From Notamacropus eugenii (lineage: Eukaryota; Chordata; Mammalia; Diprotodontia; Macropodidae), in contig NC_092875.1 of NCBI RefSeq assembly GCF_028372415.1, positions 31,204,812-31,268,811 on the forward strand: a DNA stretch of 64,000 nt. Reading direction: 5' to 3'. Of this stretch, positions 1 to 26,629 are shown in pieces; the first letter of the stretch is position 1; each line of letters starts with the position of its first letter. Under the pieces are notes generated by a model that searched no databases, was not told the DNA's origin, and saw only the letters and a program-made list of their open reading frames with translations. Both the position numbers and the translations under genes were made by a program.

Positions 1-1159
1 CTTGATAAGAGTCGGGGTAGGTAAACTGGAAATGTCTCTCAGTAATCCAGATGGGGAGTACAGGATGGAACCGGTACAAAGGACAGTGCATGTTGAAGTG
101 GGGCTGGGGCCAACTTTGTGACCACCTCAGTACATAATTAGTTTTTCTAATTAGAGTTGCTTGACCGTGTTTTGGCAAGTGATCCCCTTGAATCCAGGTA
201 GAGGGGTCTCAGAGCCCAAGCTCACTTTTCCAGTTTCACTCACATTATGACCTAGGCTGAATCCAGATTCAGTTAGTGTTGCCACTTGTTAGATGGGGGT
301 AGATCTAAGCAGAGAGCCCTGTAATTCCCCTTCCCCTCCACCTCCCCCAAATGGTGTCCTTAGGGCAAGGGAGCTTGCCTTCTTCAGTATCCTCCCTCCC
401 AGATTGTGACCCAATACAGATTTTCTAGAAGTAGCTTTTTCCAGATTAAAAAAAAAAAAGACCTAGATATTTCTAAGAAAGTTAAATACATCAATCCCCA
501 GGGAGAAATCTAAAAATCTCCCCCATCCATGCATTGATTTAAAAAAGGAAAGAAAAGAAACAACCAACTTCATTTTTTAAAAATTCCTCTCAACTTTTTT
601 TCAAACTTTTCTTTTGAATCATCCTCTGAAAAAACCAAATGATTTCAGCCAACTCATCTGATCCTATTTCCCTCCAATCCCTTACACCTTAAGGACAAAG
701 CTAATACTGAAATAAGAGAGAAGGTAGTTGTAGTTAGCATTTTTCTCTTTTCCCATGTATCCCAGGGTTAAACATATCCAATTGTAATGGGCAAATGAGG
801 CCTGGATACAACACACTCCGGATTAGGGATAGAGCATAGGAGCGGGGTGTGGACTGATGCTGCTGATGGAGGGGTTGGTTCATAGGAGTCAATCAAAAGC
901 TCGTGTTTGAGGTCCTTCCACTTGGTCCAGGGAGTTCGTATGTTTTCTTCAGTCAGTAGGCTGGGTCTACACAGGCAAGATAACCGAGAAATTCAAAGCA
1001 ATGAAAATTTTCCCTACCTTGCCCTCCCCATTAATACCAGATAATGGTCGCTGTGTGTGGAATTTTGGCCCTGCATACTGTGTATCATCGATTGAGTTGG
1101 AGGGTGGGTTAAAATGAATTTTCGTGGCTTCAGGTAGAGGATGGGAAAGGAGCAGGGAA

Positions 1160-1161
<2 letters not shown>
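1..1161. other. Non-coding upstream DNA
   Basis: Unique AT-moderate sequence; no gene, SINE or clear motif cluster recognised. The gttaatt/ctaattagag pair near 136-155 is homeobox-like but isolated. Confidence 0.5.

Positions 1162-1210
<49 letters not shown>
1162..1210. repeat. (GT)n microsatellite
   Basis: About 24 uninterrupted GT units; a potential Z-DNA former. Confidence 0.98.
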
Positions 1211-1212
<2 letters not shown>

Positions 1213-1350
1213 GGAAGGGTGGCAATCTAAATCGATGGCTCAGAAAGACATAGGAACACTTAGAAGTTGAAGCTGGAACTAAGCGACAGACTCTTATGGA
1301 TCCAATCATTCAGACTCAGACAGTGGCGGGAAGCGGGGAGAAGGGAATGC

Positions 1351-1375
1351 GGGGGGGGGGGGGGGGGGGGGGGGG
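1351..1375. repeat. Poly(G) run of 25
   Basis: Twenty-five consecutive G residues in the assembly. The exact length is likely to be unreliable. Confidence 0.95.
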
Positions 1376-1611
1376 CTGGGGAAAGTAGAGTGGGGTGGGC
1401 AGTGGTAGGAGAGACAGAGACAGAACTGAGAAGTCAAAGAGAAACCAGGGACGGATTTCAAGACAGACAGAGAGACAAAGAAGGAAGAAGACAGCATCGA
1501 TGCCTAAGAAAAAACTGAATATAGATCAAAAGGAAAGGTTGTGTTTCCCTGAGGTGAGAAAGTTTCCGTTTTGAAAATAGTGACAAAATTCTAGATCTTT
1601 TAGAATTCCTA

Positions 1612-1805
1612 GCTTCCTTCTAGATTCAGCTCAAGCACCACTTCGTAGGTGAAACATTTCCTGATGCCTCACTAACCCTACCTTCATCATCTTGAATTTA
1701 TGTTGTTTTCATTCTGTATACACCTATATATGAGCACGTTATTATTCTGCGTGTCTCATTTTTCTTCTTGTATGGCCTGTGCCTAAACATTGTTGGGCAA
1801 TTAAT
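1612..1805 (+). mobile_element. L2-type LINE fragment
   Basis: agctcaagcaccacttc, gaaacatttcctgatgcctc and a closing aattaatagatgg follow the mammalian L2 3' end; strongly diverged. Confidence 0.55.
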
Positions 1806-1994
1806 AGATGGATTTTGATAGACAGATTGATTGATTGATCTGCCTTAAAACAATTACCCACTCCACTTCAAGCAACTGATGTGCCTCTCTCTCTCTCATT
1901 TAGTACAGGGTAGAAACCTACAGTGCACCCTTTATTTTTGTCATCTTCCTCTCTTTCTCACCTCCTTCCCTCCCATCCCCACCGTAGAAATGTT

Positions 1995-2178
1995 CTAATC
2001 AAGAATTCTGAGTTTGAGTCCAGGTTCTCCTACTCAGAATTAGTGTGACCTTGGGAGAGTCACCATTTCTGAGCCACAGTTTCTCAAAGTATTAATTGGG
2101 AGTAATACACTCCCTACGTCACAGATCTGTTACCATGAAAACTGAAAATGCTATAAAAATGTGAGCTGTTACTCTTTT
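1995..2178 (+). mobile_element. MIR/CORE-SINE
   Basis: tgagtttgagtccaggttc (B-box region), tgtgaccttgggagagtcac and a ctataaaaatgtgagctgtt tail match the MIR layout. Confidence 0.65.
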
Positions 2179-2179
2179 C

Positions 2180-4470
2180 ATGATTTAGTCCACTCTAATG
2201 AAACATCAAGAAATGACACTGACAAATCTAAACGTTGACAGACTTGGAAAGACTGAGACAGGAAGCAAAAAGGAGAAGGGAACCCCCAACTTCTGCCCTC
2301 ACTGTCCTTCCTCATTTTTCTCCTGCTTCTCAGTACAATGCAGCCAGTCTTTTTAATTGAAACCCAGTAAGAAAAACAGAAATAGATAGTATGTTCAAAT
2401 TGAGAAAACGTGTCCAGAGCTCCATGAGGATGGTTAGTTCACCAGAATCGAGGAAGTCTGTCTCTTGCCTGTCACTAGTGACAGCAGCCCCCATCCAATT
2501 CACCATCCCTTCTCCTCTTACACATTTTTGTCAGTCCCTCCCAGAGAAAAGATAGCCATGCTCTCCTGAATGTCTGCCTATGTTGCTCTCTCCTCTTCGT
2601 CTCTGTCTTTTCCTTTTCTCTTCTCATACTGATAACTATAATTTAAAAAGAGAAATTGTGAACATACCACAACTCTGTTCTCTAGCACAGTTGTTAAATG
2701 GACCATGTGGGTCTGTCCTTTTTTCCATTTCTGCCTTTACCTCTCTTTCACCTTGTCTCTGTGGGGTTTGGAAATCACAGGCAACCCGACATGTGGGGTC
2801 AGATGGATGCCCCACCTCGCAGGGGTCCAACAAACTTGGCGCCCCATTCAAACATTGAAATAAACTGTCTGATGGATGTCTCCTGATTAGAACACCTATG
2901 CTGGATAACTTCCTTTCTGATGAGTTCCCAGGATTACCTCAATGTCACCCCAGCTGCTACTCCTTAACCCCTGCCCCTAGTTCCCGCCCTCCCCCCCCCC
3001 CCCAGTTTCATCCTATCTTCCTACCCTAGATTAGAGCCCAAATTCTGGATGGAATCTCCCCATAGTGGGCTTCAACCTTCACTCTGGGCAAAATTGGTGG
3101 TGAAAAGAGGAGAGGCTGTTTTTATTTGTTTTGAAAAGAAGTGTTTTCTGGTCAAATCCGATAAGTGAGAAATTCACCCTTTTGCTACCCACTCTTACTC
3201 AACTCAGTCTAAGAAGAAAGGCATACATGTGTGTAAATAGATGTTAAAAATAAACATGTTACAATGCATATTTATTTCATGAGTCACCATGTAACAAATT
3301 ACATATTACAGTACAATAATATTTATATATGTATCATATACGTACATATTCCAGTTTATTCCTTAGACTATATTATCTTTTTTTTTTAGGTGTTTAAAAT
3401 ATCAGCAGGAAGGGAAAACTAAAAATAAACACCCCCATGCAGGTAGGGAACTACTCTTTAGTCCTTCTTCCTGAGAGGGATAGAAAAAGAAAAATTTCTC
3501 ACAGATGTTTATAACTACAGCACCCCCAACCTCCCCCCCCCCCCGCCCCACACACCCTCCTTCAACTTATCTAAATCTTTTTACACATTTGCCACTCTGA
3601 GGTAGTGACTTTAGACAAAAGAAAAATGATAAAATTAGAATAGTAAGGGTGACCTTTTTTTTTTCATTTCACTATTGCCAAAAAATTATTTACATTAAAA
3701 GAAGGCATGATAAACCGGGATTATGTGTATGGGTTATCATGCTTTGGGAACAGAGAACCAGTCTTTAAGGCCAGAAATATTGGAACTCCCAGCTAGACAA
3801 CTTTGACAATCTGCATACACACATACACACATGGATTCAAATTATTGCACTTAATTTTCCTGATGAATAATTCAGAGACCTGTCAAAGGACATGTGAATG
3901 AAAGTTATAGGAAAAGCAGCAGCCTGAATGGTTCCTCAAGGCATGAAGGGAATCTAGTACCCAGAGCTTTCTGATTTAGGACCCAAGGGCCAGAAGTGAT
4001 TCTGGAGGTTCTGATGTCCTTGGTCAGGTCCGTTTTGACTCCCCATCCCAGATCTGAAGATTTAAACTCTACTTTAGCACTTTTGGCCAGGAAACTTTCG
4101 AGAAATTGAGAAATCTGGTCTTCGTGGATTGCCTCAACCTAAGAAGTATGAGGTAAAAATGTGGATGAAACACAGGCCCCCACGGGTAACCAGAAAATAG
4201 AGGCATAAATGCCATGTCCCCAAGGAAATGAATGTGTGGGGATGCGAGTCTTGTCTACATCCTCGAGTGCTACTAGCCTCAAAAGAGGGTGAAACAAGGC
4301 ATTCTGTTCTGTTTATGAAAAAGAAGGAAAAGGGGGCGTACAAGAAGGGAAGGGAAAAGGAAAAAAAAAGATGAGAAAAGAAAAGACCAACGAACACGAC
4401 CACATCGTATCCTTCTTGTTACTGGCACTTCAACCAAGAAGAAGAGAGATATTTGATCAAAGCAAGACTG
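2180..4470. other. Non-coding upstream DNA
   Basis: Unique sequence with poly(C) runs (2991-3003, 3533-3544) and AT-rich stretches (3230-3380). Apparent ORFs here are short, overlap on both strands and resemble no protein. Confidence 0.5.
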
Positions 4471-4473
4471 TCC

Positions 4474-4477
4474 CTTT

Positions 4478-4557
<80 letters not shown>

Positions 4558-4563
4558 TTTTTT
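4474..4563. repeat. (CTTT)n tetranucleotide array
   Basis: About 22 near-perfect CTTT units ending in a T run. Long peptides read from it (Phe-Leu-Ser or Lys-Glu-Arg) are artefacts of the repeat. Confidence 0.98.
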
Positions 4564-4564
4564 G

Positions 4565-6184
4565 CCCCAAAGAGGAGCTTCAGAGAGTAAGTGGGTGTAA
4601 AGGCAGTTATGAGGAGGTAAAAGATGAGAGCAAATGGACTGCTTGGATCTCGGGGTTCCGCTCACCTTGTCGATCTGAGCGGTGGACATTCTGGGGACTC
4701 AGCCTGAGATTGTGTAAGGGACAACTCCAACCCCCCTCTCCACCCCACCCCCACCCCTGGCAAAAAGTGGGAAGGCAAGCAGGTCCCCAGGGAGGGACTT
4801 GAGAAGATGGAAGTCAACTTCCCCCCCCACCCCCAACACACGCCTTGCCCCTGTCCCTGCAGCCCTCCATCCTACAGGTTGCTTCCCTCGACATTTAATA
4901 AAACCAAAATGCCCATCGCTAAAGACCCGATGCTCACCCAGGAATGGAACAAGAGTAGGGGGGAGGCTGGGGTCTTTTTCCTAGATGATTTCAGACGCTT
5001 GTCAATTTCAGAAGTAGCTAGACCAGAAGGTGAGGAAAAGGCGGGAGTGGAGAGTTGGTGGAGAGGTCGGGAGTTGGCTCAAACAACAGACAATTTCTAA
5101 ATAATCCAAGCTGGAGGCTGGAGGCCCCCTCCCCGGTAAAAGTTTATATAGTCCGAAAGTATTGACTAAGTCCTGAGAAACCTACTTAGAGTCCAAGACC
5201 CTCCCGAAGAAACCAGGATGCCTTGTGTCAACACAGTTCTCTTGTAGTGACACCTTGGGCTCAATTGAACCGCTCAGGCAAATGAGGGTGAAAGTTTAAG
5301 TAGGAATAAGAACGCAATAGTCCACAGCCAGACCTCACACGTGCTAAAGAGAATATTTACAACAAACTTGCCAAAGTAAACGAGCCCGCCCACCCCACCA
5401 CCACCTCCCCTTAATTTTTTTTCTTCAGATAAACACGGTTAGACCACAAAAGACTCGGCCTGTCTCTTTTAAAGCTAGAGGCGGGCATAGCTGCCGAAAA
5501 AGAGATTTTGAGCCGCAATCAGGCTCCCAGAAAAGGCAACCTCCTAGAAGATGAGGCCCACACATCTGTCCACATCTGTCCACTTAGCTTCAGGGACAGC
5601 GGTCTTACTTTGCTCCTTGCACAGCTTCCCGTAACCCCTGAGCGCATAATACGCCATTGCCCTCAACTCTAAATCCTCGAGGCTTATTCGGGAGAAACGG
5701 GAACCAGGGCCTAGTCCGGGACTTAACGTTGCAGGAAACTTTCTTCTACCCCCCACCCCTCCAAGTAGGAGATGGTTTCAGGTGCTTTAAAAGGCGTCAG
5801 TCAGAGCCAAGTTTCGGGCCTGGTGACGCCAAGGTTCAGGGGGATTCACGTTATCTGTTCCAATTTCCTCTGGGGAATCAAATCTCTTCTCCCTGGTGAC
5901 AGCGCCCACTTGCTCAGTCATCGTGAGAGCAAAACCTCTCACTTTGAAGGTCCTGTTTTCCTTTAAAGGAAAGAGTGGGGGTGGGGGCGGGAGACTGGAA
6001 AAAGGCTGGGAGAAAGAGAAAGAGTACAGGACGAAGAGGACGAGGGGCAAGGATGGGAGAGCCTGCAGCGAAGAGGGAGCGGGCCCGAATTCTCCCCCGA
6101 AGCCGGCAGTCAGCCCTAGCAGAGGGCGGGAGGGGAGTGGCGCTAGGGTCCTAGCTCCTTCCAGTGCGGCGGCCGGGCGGACTA
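4565..6184. other. Non-coding upstream DNA, partly GC-rich
   Basis: Repeat-poor. GC content rises towards 6 kb. The short ORFs have no recognisable family. Could include regulatory DNA continuous with the 6.2-kb candidate. Confidence 0.4.
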
Positions 6185-6500
6185 GGAGCAGCTGGGAGCT
6201 GCTGGCCAATGTTTAACTCGGGGCCCCGGCGTGGTGGCCACCGGTTCCTCTTTGTTTGCTCGCAAATTAATCATCCCTTGCGCAGTCGGCGCCAGGCTGG
6301 ATTTATCACACTCGGGGAGGGGGGCTAGGCGGCCGGGGAGAGACAAAGGGAGTTCGCACCTTCCAGCTTTTGATCTCCGATTAGTGCGGCCTCCCAGAAT
6401 AATACGAGTCTCCAGGGGCCCAGTCTGGGAGGTCAGTCGTAATTGGCGGAAGTTTGTAAGCCATTAGCAAGACGGTGACATTTTAAAAATCATAATCTGC
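6185..6500. promoter_or_regulatory. Candidate conserved TBX3 upstream enhancer
   Basis: This unique stretch 4 kb upstream of the promoter has a concentration of developmental factor motifs: FOX-like tgtttgc (6252), homeobox-like aaattaatca (6263), tttatcac (6302), SOX/TCF-like gacaaagg (6341), TCF/LEF-like cttttgat (6366), taattgg (6439) and ccattagca (6461). It has no ORF, no repeat and no microsatellite. The call is inference from texture and motif density. Confidence 0.35.
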
Positions 6501-9289
<2,789 letters not shown>

Positions 9290-9860
9290 TTTGTGTATGC
9301 GCGCGCGTCTGAGTACCTCAATAACTCGGGTTTCTGTAAAGGGAGTAGCCCGGGAGCCGGAGCCGGCAGCTGTGGGTGCCTTTCTCCGTCCTAGAAACTC
9401 CCAACCTTCCGGGGCCCCGCAGGCGAGGCGCCCACGCTGCGCTCGGGAGGGTGCGGCAGCCCCAACGGAGCCGTGCACGTGGAGAGAAGCTAGGAGCAAG
9501 CGGGGGTGGGGGGGAAGAGTGGAGCCGGAGCCTTAGCCGGCGCCGGAGCCTCTCCTCGCTTCAGCCCGGCCCCTGTGCCGCGCCGCGCCGCGCTAGGTCC
9601 GTCCCTCCCTCTCTCCCTCCCGGTCGGGCACAGCTCTCCCTCGCCCTTCTCATCCTTCCTGCTATTGTAGGGAGAGGCGGCGGCGAACGCTGCAACCTCC
9701 GCCCAGTTTCGCAGCCCAGAGCGGGCCAGATCTTCCCCGTCCGGCCGCCTGGAGCGAGGGGAGAGGAGGTAAGACGCAAGGCGCCTCTGGCTGGCCCGGG
9801 AGCCGGCGGAGTAAGCGGCAGCCGCCGAGGAGAGAGGAAGGAAGGCGCGGGCGGTCAAAG
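9290..9860. promoter_or_regulatory. CpG-rich island upstream of TBX3
   Basis: Dense CpG dinucleotides (for example gcgcgcgcgtc at 9300, gccgcgccgcgccgcgc near 9577-9595, cgaggcgcccacgctgcgctcg) contrast with the CpG-poor surroundings. CpGs continue more thinly through the promoter and into exon 1 (11370-11650). Developmental regulators such as TBX3 usually lie in broad CpG islands under Polycomb control. A divergent non-coding transcript (human has TBX3-AS1) could start here, but nothing in the sequence proves it. Confidence 0.6.
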
Positions 9861-10199
9861 TCCTTCCCTGCCTGTCTGCCTGCCTGCCTTCCCCGGGCTC
9901 CCAAGCTTTCCTCCTCTCCTTCCTTTCCCAGCCCTTCCTCCTCCCTCTGTCCTGGGGCGTACGACTGAGACGTTTCAGGCAGCAAAAAGAAAAAAAAGGG
10001 AAAGAGAGAAAAAGAAAGGGGGCAAGCCAGCGAGGAAGCAAGAGCTCAGGGGGTTGCGGGTGATTTCTCCTCGGATAAGCCACCTAGAGGCGACTCTGGT
10101 TTTGTCTCCCCAGTGGCTCTGCGCCCTCCGCCCTCCCTCTCTGATCCTGTTGACAATATTCACACGGCAGAGAGTAGTAGAGATGCTTCGCTACAACAT

Positions 10200-10385
10200 T
10201 ACAGTTTCCGACACCTTTTTATAACTCGGCTCGATCCCCCTCCACTCGACCTGTCAAAACCACGCCTATGGAGCTACACAATTGGTCCGAAAGCGTCAAA
10301 GAGCCAATCAAGAAAGCTTGAGCTCCCTCGCAGCTCACAACACATCCGCACGATCTGGCGCAAGGAGAGCAGACTCACAGGGATT
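10200..10385 (+). promoter_or_regulatory. TBX3: TBX3 core promoter
   Basis: There is a TATA-like ttttataa at 10217-10224, an inverted CCAAT (attgg) at 10281-10285, a direct CCAAT at 10304-10308 and a KLF/SP-type ccacgcc at 10260-10266. The spacing of two opposed CCAAT boxes 23 bp apart just upstream of a pyrimidine-rich leader fits a start site near 10340-10420. This is a motif-based inference; no start-site data are available. Confidence 0.55.
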
Positions 10386-11153
10386 TCTTGAGGCTGAGGG
10401 TGTCTCTCGCACTGCTCTCTCTTTCTGTCTCCGGCTCTTTCTCTTTCTCTCCCTCCCTCACCTCTCCCCCACCCCTTTTTCTCTCTTCTTCCCTATCCCT
10501 TTTTCTCCTCCCCTCCCCTCTTTTTCCCCCCCTCCCCTCCTCCTTCACCTTTTCTAGCCAGGACTGAAATCCACATTATTGCAAGGAAAAGCAGAGACTG
10601 GGGGAGGGAAACGCAACAAGGCTCATTGAAACTGAGCCCCCATCCGAAGCTTAGCGGGGAAAGACAGGGAGAAGAACGGAAGCCCATTCGCAGCTCGAGT
10701 TGGGTCCTAACTGTCGTTAGAATAATCTTTTTTCGGGGTAGGTAGGGAGGATCTGTTTTTGAGTGTGTCTGTGTCTCTGTGTGTGCAATTTTCCCCTCCC
10801 TTCCTCGCTCGCTTTCTCTGTCTCAGAGCAGAGACTTCAGTCGAATTGAAGAACAGGGAGACAGAAGACGGGAAGAAAAAAAGGAGGAAAAGCAAAATTG
10901 CAGCATTTGCCCACGGAGGTCCAACCCCATCTTCAACCAAGGAAGCCTGGGCCCGGGAACCCAAGATTCCCGGAACTCTAAACGCAGCGATTCTAGATCC
11001 GAGAGCCGAGAAAGCAGTACTCGGGCTGACCGGGGAGAAAGCCAGAAATCCCAGGGACTATCTACTCTTGCCTCCCAGTGAAGGCGGCCGGGAGGGACGT
11101 GCCAGGACCGGTGGAAAAACAGGACCCAGGGGTGCCCACCGCCCTTAGTGATT

Positions 11154-11186
11154 ATGCCTCCGAATCCTGCTCTTGGAAGTTTTTAG
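11154..11186 (+). promoter_or_regulatory. Upstream ORF 1 in TBX3 leader (10 residues)
   Basis: ATG at 11154 reads MPPNPALGSF and stops at TAG 11184-11186, 206 nt before the main start. The context has a T at -3 and C at +4, so initiation should be weak. It is a possible modulator of TBX3 translation if the transcript includes it. Confidence 0.5.
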
Positions 11187-11299
11187 GAATCAGTCCCTCC
11201 ACTCCTTTCCAAAATAGAGACTTAATCTATCACATCTCGCTCGACCCCACAACCAAAGGAGGTGTTCTGTGTTCCTGTGGGGTTCCCCTTCTTTTGACG

Positions 11300-11311
11300 A
11301 TGTACTATTAA
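11300..11311 (+). promoter_or_regulatory. Upstream ORF 2 in TBX3 leader (three residues)
   Basis: ATG TAC TAT TAA, a minimal ORF that ends 81 nt before the coding ATG at 11393. Its ATG has G at -3. Ribosomes that use it could reinitiate downstream. The assignment depends only on the transcript covering this position, which the expected leader does. Confidence 0.5.
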
Positions 11312-11326
11312 AAGGGGGGCACCTGA

Positions 11327-22076
<10,750 letters not shown>

Positions 22077-23675
22077 TGGCCTGCACCTCAATCCCAGAGT
22101 TCCAAGAAAGGGGGCCCATTGGGGTGGGGGGGAGGATGGGCGCAGAAGTGCATGGGTGGGGGGGGAGGACGTCCCCATCTTGAGTTCTTGTGTCTCATTC
22201 CAAACCATTCTCGCAGTGCACTTTGTAAACTATGGTGAAGTCCCTCAGATGACCCTGTGGTCACAGCAACCCCTCTGGAAAGGGCTGGGCTGCGGCCCAG
22301 CTGAGGCTTGAAGGGGGTGGGGTGGGGGGAGAAGGATTTAATGGAGGAAAAAAGACCGAAAAGCTGCTATGTTTCAGAACCATGCTCTCTTTGAAAGGTC
22401 ATGTTTGCCCCACAGAAAGCAGAGATGGCCAAGTTCATCTCCAGAGGCGTTTTTTTTCCCTACTCGGTGTGTAAAATAGACTGAATGAAATAAAAATGAA
22501 TGGAAATGAATGAATAAGGTTTAGAAAAGTGATTTTTTTTAAGACTATAAAGTGACTTGCATATCAGTTCCTCAAAATGAAATTGAATGCAGAACTCTGG
22601 GGTGGGATGAAGATATACCTGTAGCCCTTGTTAACCTGTATTAATGAAATCCGTGTCTTTTTAATATTATTGTGATGTCTTAAGAGCCCCCATAGGGCAC
22701 TTGCATGCTCCACAGTAGTCTATTTTTCTGTTTTATTTTTCTGAATGTTTAATTCCCAGGGAGAAATGAAAATGACCCTTTTCCCCCCTTCCCCATTATT
22801 GCAACAGGACCCCCTAATAATATTAATAATTTAAAAAGTAAGGGGAATTGAATTGATTTTATCAGACTTTGTTGGGTTGGTAGTTGTCTCCCTTGGTTTC
22901 CTTCTCTCTTTACTGTATATGCAATAACAAGGTTATTAAAAAATAGTTAAAAAAAGAGAAGTGGACACTATTAGACAAAGTATTTATGTAATTATTTGGT
23001 AACTTGTAAATAAGTGGAATATGAATACTCAAAATTAAACTTTAATTTATTGACACTGTACAGATCTCTGTAAATAAGGCAGCAGCTGTCCCGTGTTTCG
23101 TTCTCCATTTCATTTCAAGGTCAGACTTGGAAAACAAGGAAACATACAGCTCTGGAATGGTTCTGGGTTTTTTTTTTCCCCCTATCTACTTTTTTTTTTT
23201 TTTTTTGCAAAGTACCTCCCTGCTAATAACTAAGTTAGTAAAAAAAAAAAAGTCCTAATGCGGAAGATAAAAATAAATTAATGGAAGGGTGCTATTATTG
23301 GGCTCTTTCCTGAGTCAAATGAAAGAGGTGGAGATTGAGATGGGGAGGGGAAAGGGGGCAAAGCAGAATTTTGTGGTCTGTATTCTCTGAATTTGCCCAT
23401 TCCTTCTTGTGTCCAAATGAAATGGGTTTGACTACTGGTGTCACTATGTGATCCATTTATTTCTCAGTTGGTGCCTAGAGATAATAGCTAATCCAAGTTT
23501 GAAAGTCAGGTGTTTTCAAGGAAAACAAAACACCAAACTTTAAAAAAAAAAAAAAAAAGGAAAGCCCATGAAGGTATATTTTGTGTTATAGAATCGTTAA
23601 TGAGTTCTTGGTTCTCTGTACTTTTTTTCTTTGAAAACGTCACTGAAATTTCAATAAATTTTTATTGAAATGTCT
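22077..23675 (+). other. TBX3: TBX3 3' untranslated region
   Basis: About 1.6 kb of AT-rich, SINE-free sequence from the stop codon to the last strong polyadenylation signal. It carries AT-rich stretches such as the repeated taataatattaataat (22816) and long T/A runs (23190-23208, 23541-23558). Other AATAAA-like signals at 22488-22493, 23031-23050 (attaaa) and 23272 could give shorter forms. The ending matches the expected size of mammalian TBX3 messages. Confidence 0.75.
23653..23658 (+). promoter_or_regulatory. TBX3: Polyadenylation signal AATAAA of TBX3
   Basis: AATAAA in the context tttcaataaatttttattg, with cleavage expected near 23670-23680 and T/GT-rich sequence following. It is the last strong signal before sequence of a different character begins, so it is the likely distal poly(A) site. 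Confidence 0.7.
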
Positions 23676-26016
<2,341 letters not shown>

Positions 26017-26454
26017 CCACCCGGGACTTTGTATTCCATTGGTACAGGATGAGTGAGAGAGAAAGCCTCTAGGCTCCTGGGTCCTAATCCAGAGATGAGC
26101 CCAAAGTCTAGCAGAATAGGCCTATAATATACATATGAAGTAACTGAATAAAAAATCGAAGGGAAGGATAGATGGGTGGATGGATGGATGGACGTGTTGA
26201 GGAGGAGACCCTTTTGGTGGAATCTGCAAACCTCAATTTTAAGAATTGTAATCTCTGTTGTCAGGAGGGGAGAAGGGGAAGCAAGGATGAAAGATACTGA
26301 TTTTCTTTCTATTCCATATTTTCGGGATTTCTTCCCTTCCTGCAGTGAAACTAATCTCCAATTCTCCCCAGACCAGTGGTCAGATCTGAGAGCTTCTGCC
26401 GGTAGGCTGGCGCTGTCTGTCACTGTCTCTCTGTCTGTCTCTGTCTCCCTTATC

Positions 26455-26625
26455 GCTTGTATATCTTATTTGTATATAGTAACGTTAATGAGTAACCATC
26501 GTGGCGCTGGCGGCCGGGGGTAAACAGCTAGCAATCTCTCTGGATTAGCCTGCCGATTACTCACCTGGCGCCTCTCTCAAATCTATAGGGTAGGTTTATG
26601 GCCCTGGCGGCCGGGTGCCCGCTAA
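26455..26625. promoter_or_regulatory. Candidate regulatory segment with paired motifs
   Basis: It contains gtaacgttaatgagtaacc (26479), a FOX-like ggtaaacag (26519), two GATTA homeodomain cores (26542 and 26555) and two similar GC blocks, tggcgctggcggccggggg (about 26502) and tggccctggcggccgggtg (about 26598), roughly 96 bp apart. It is unique sequence between a microsatellite and a pyrimidine-rich stretch. Regulatory function is inferred only. Confidence 0.25.
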
Positions 26626-26629
26626 AGGC

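Noticed and set aside
4279-4802. Open frames of 136-143 residues on both strands
   Set aside because: They are read through the CTTT array and give Lys/Glu/Arg or Phe/Leu/Ser repeats.
9376-10224. A 282-residue open frame upstream of TBX3 and overlapping frames on the minus strand
   Set aside because: They lie in CpG-rich, stop-poor DNA, are Arg/Pro/Gly-rich without domains, and overlap the promoter. GC content explains their length.
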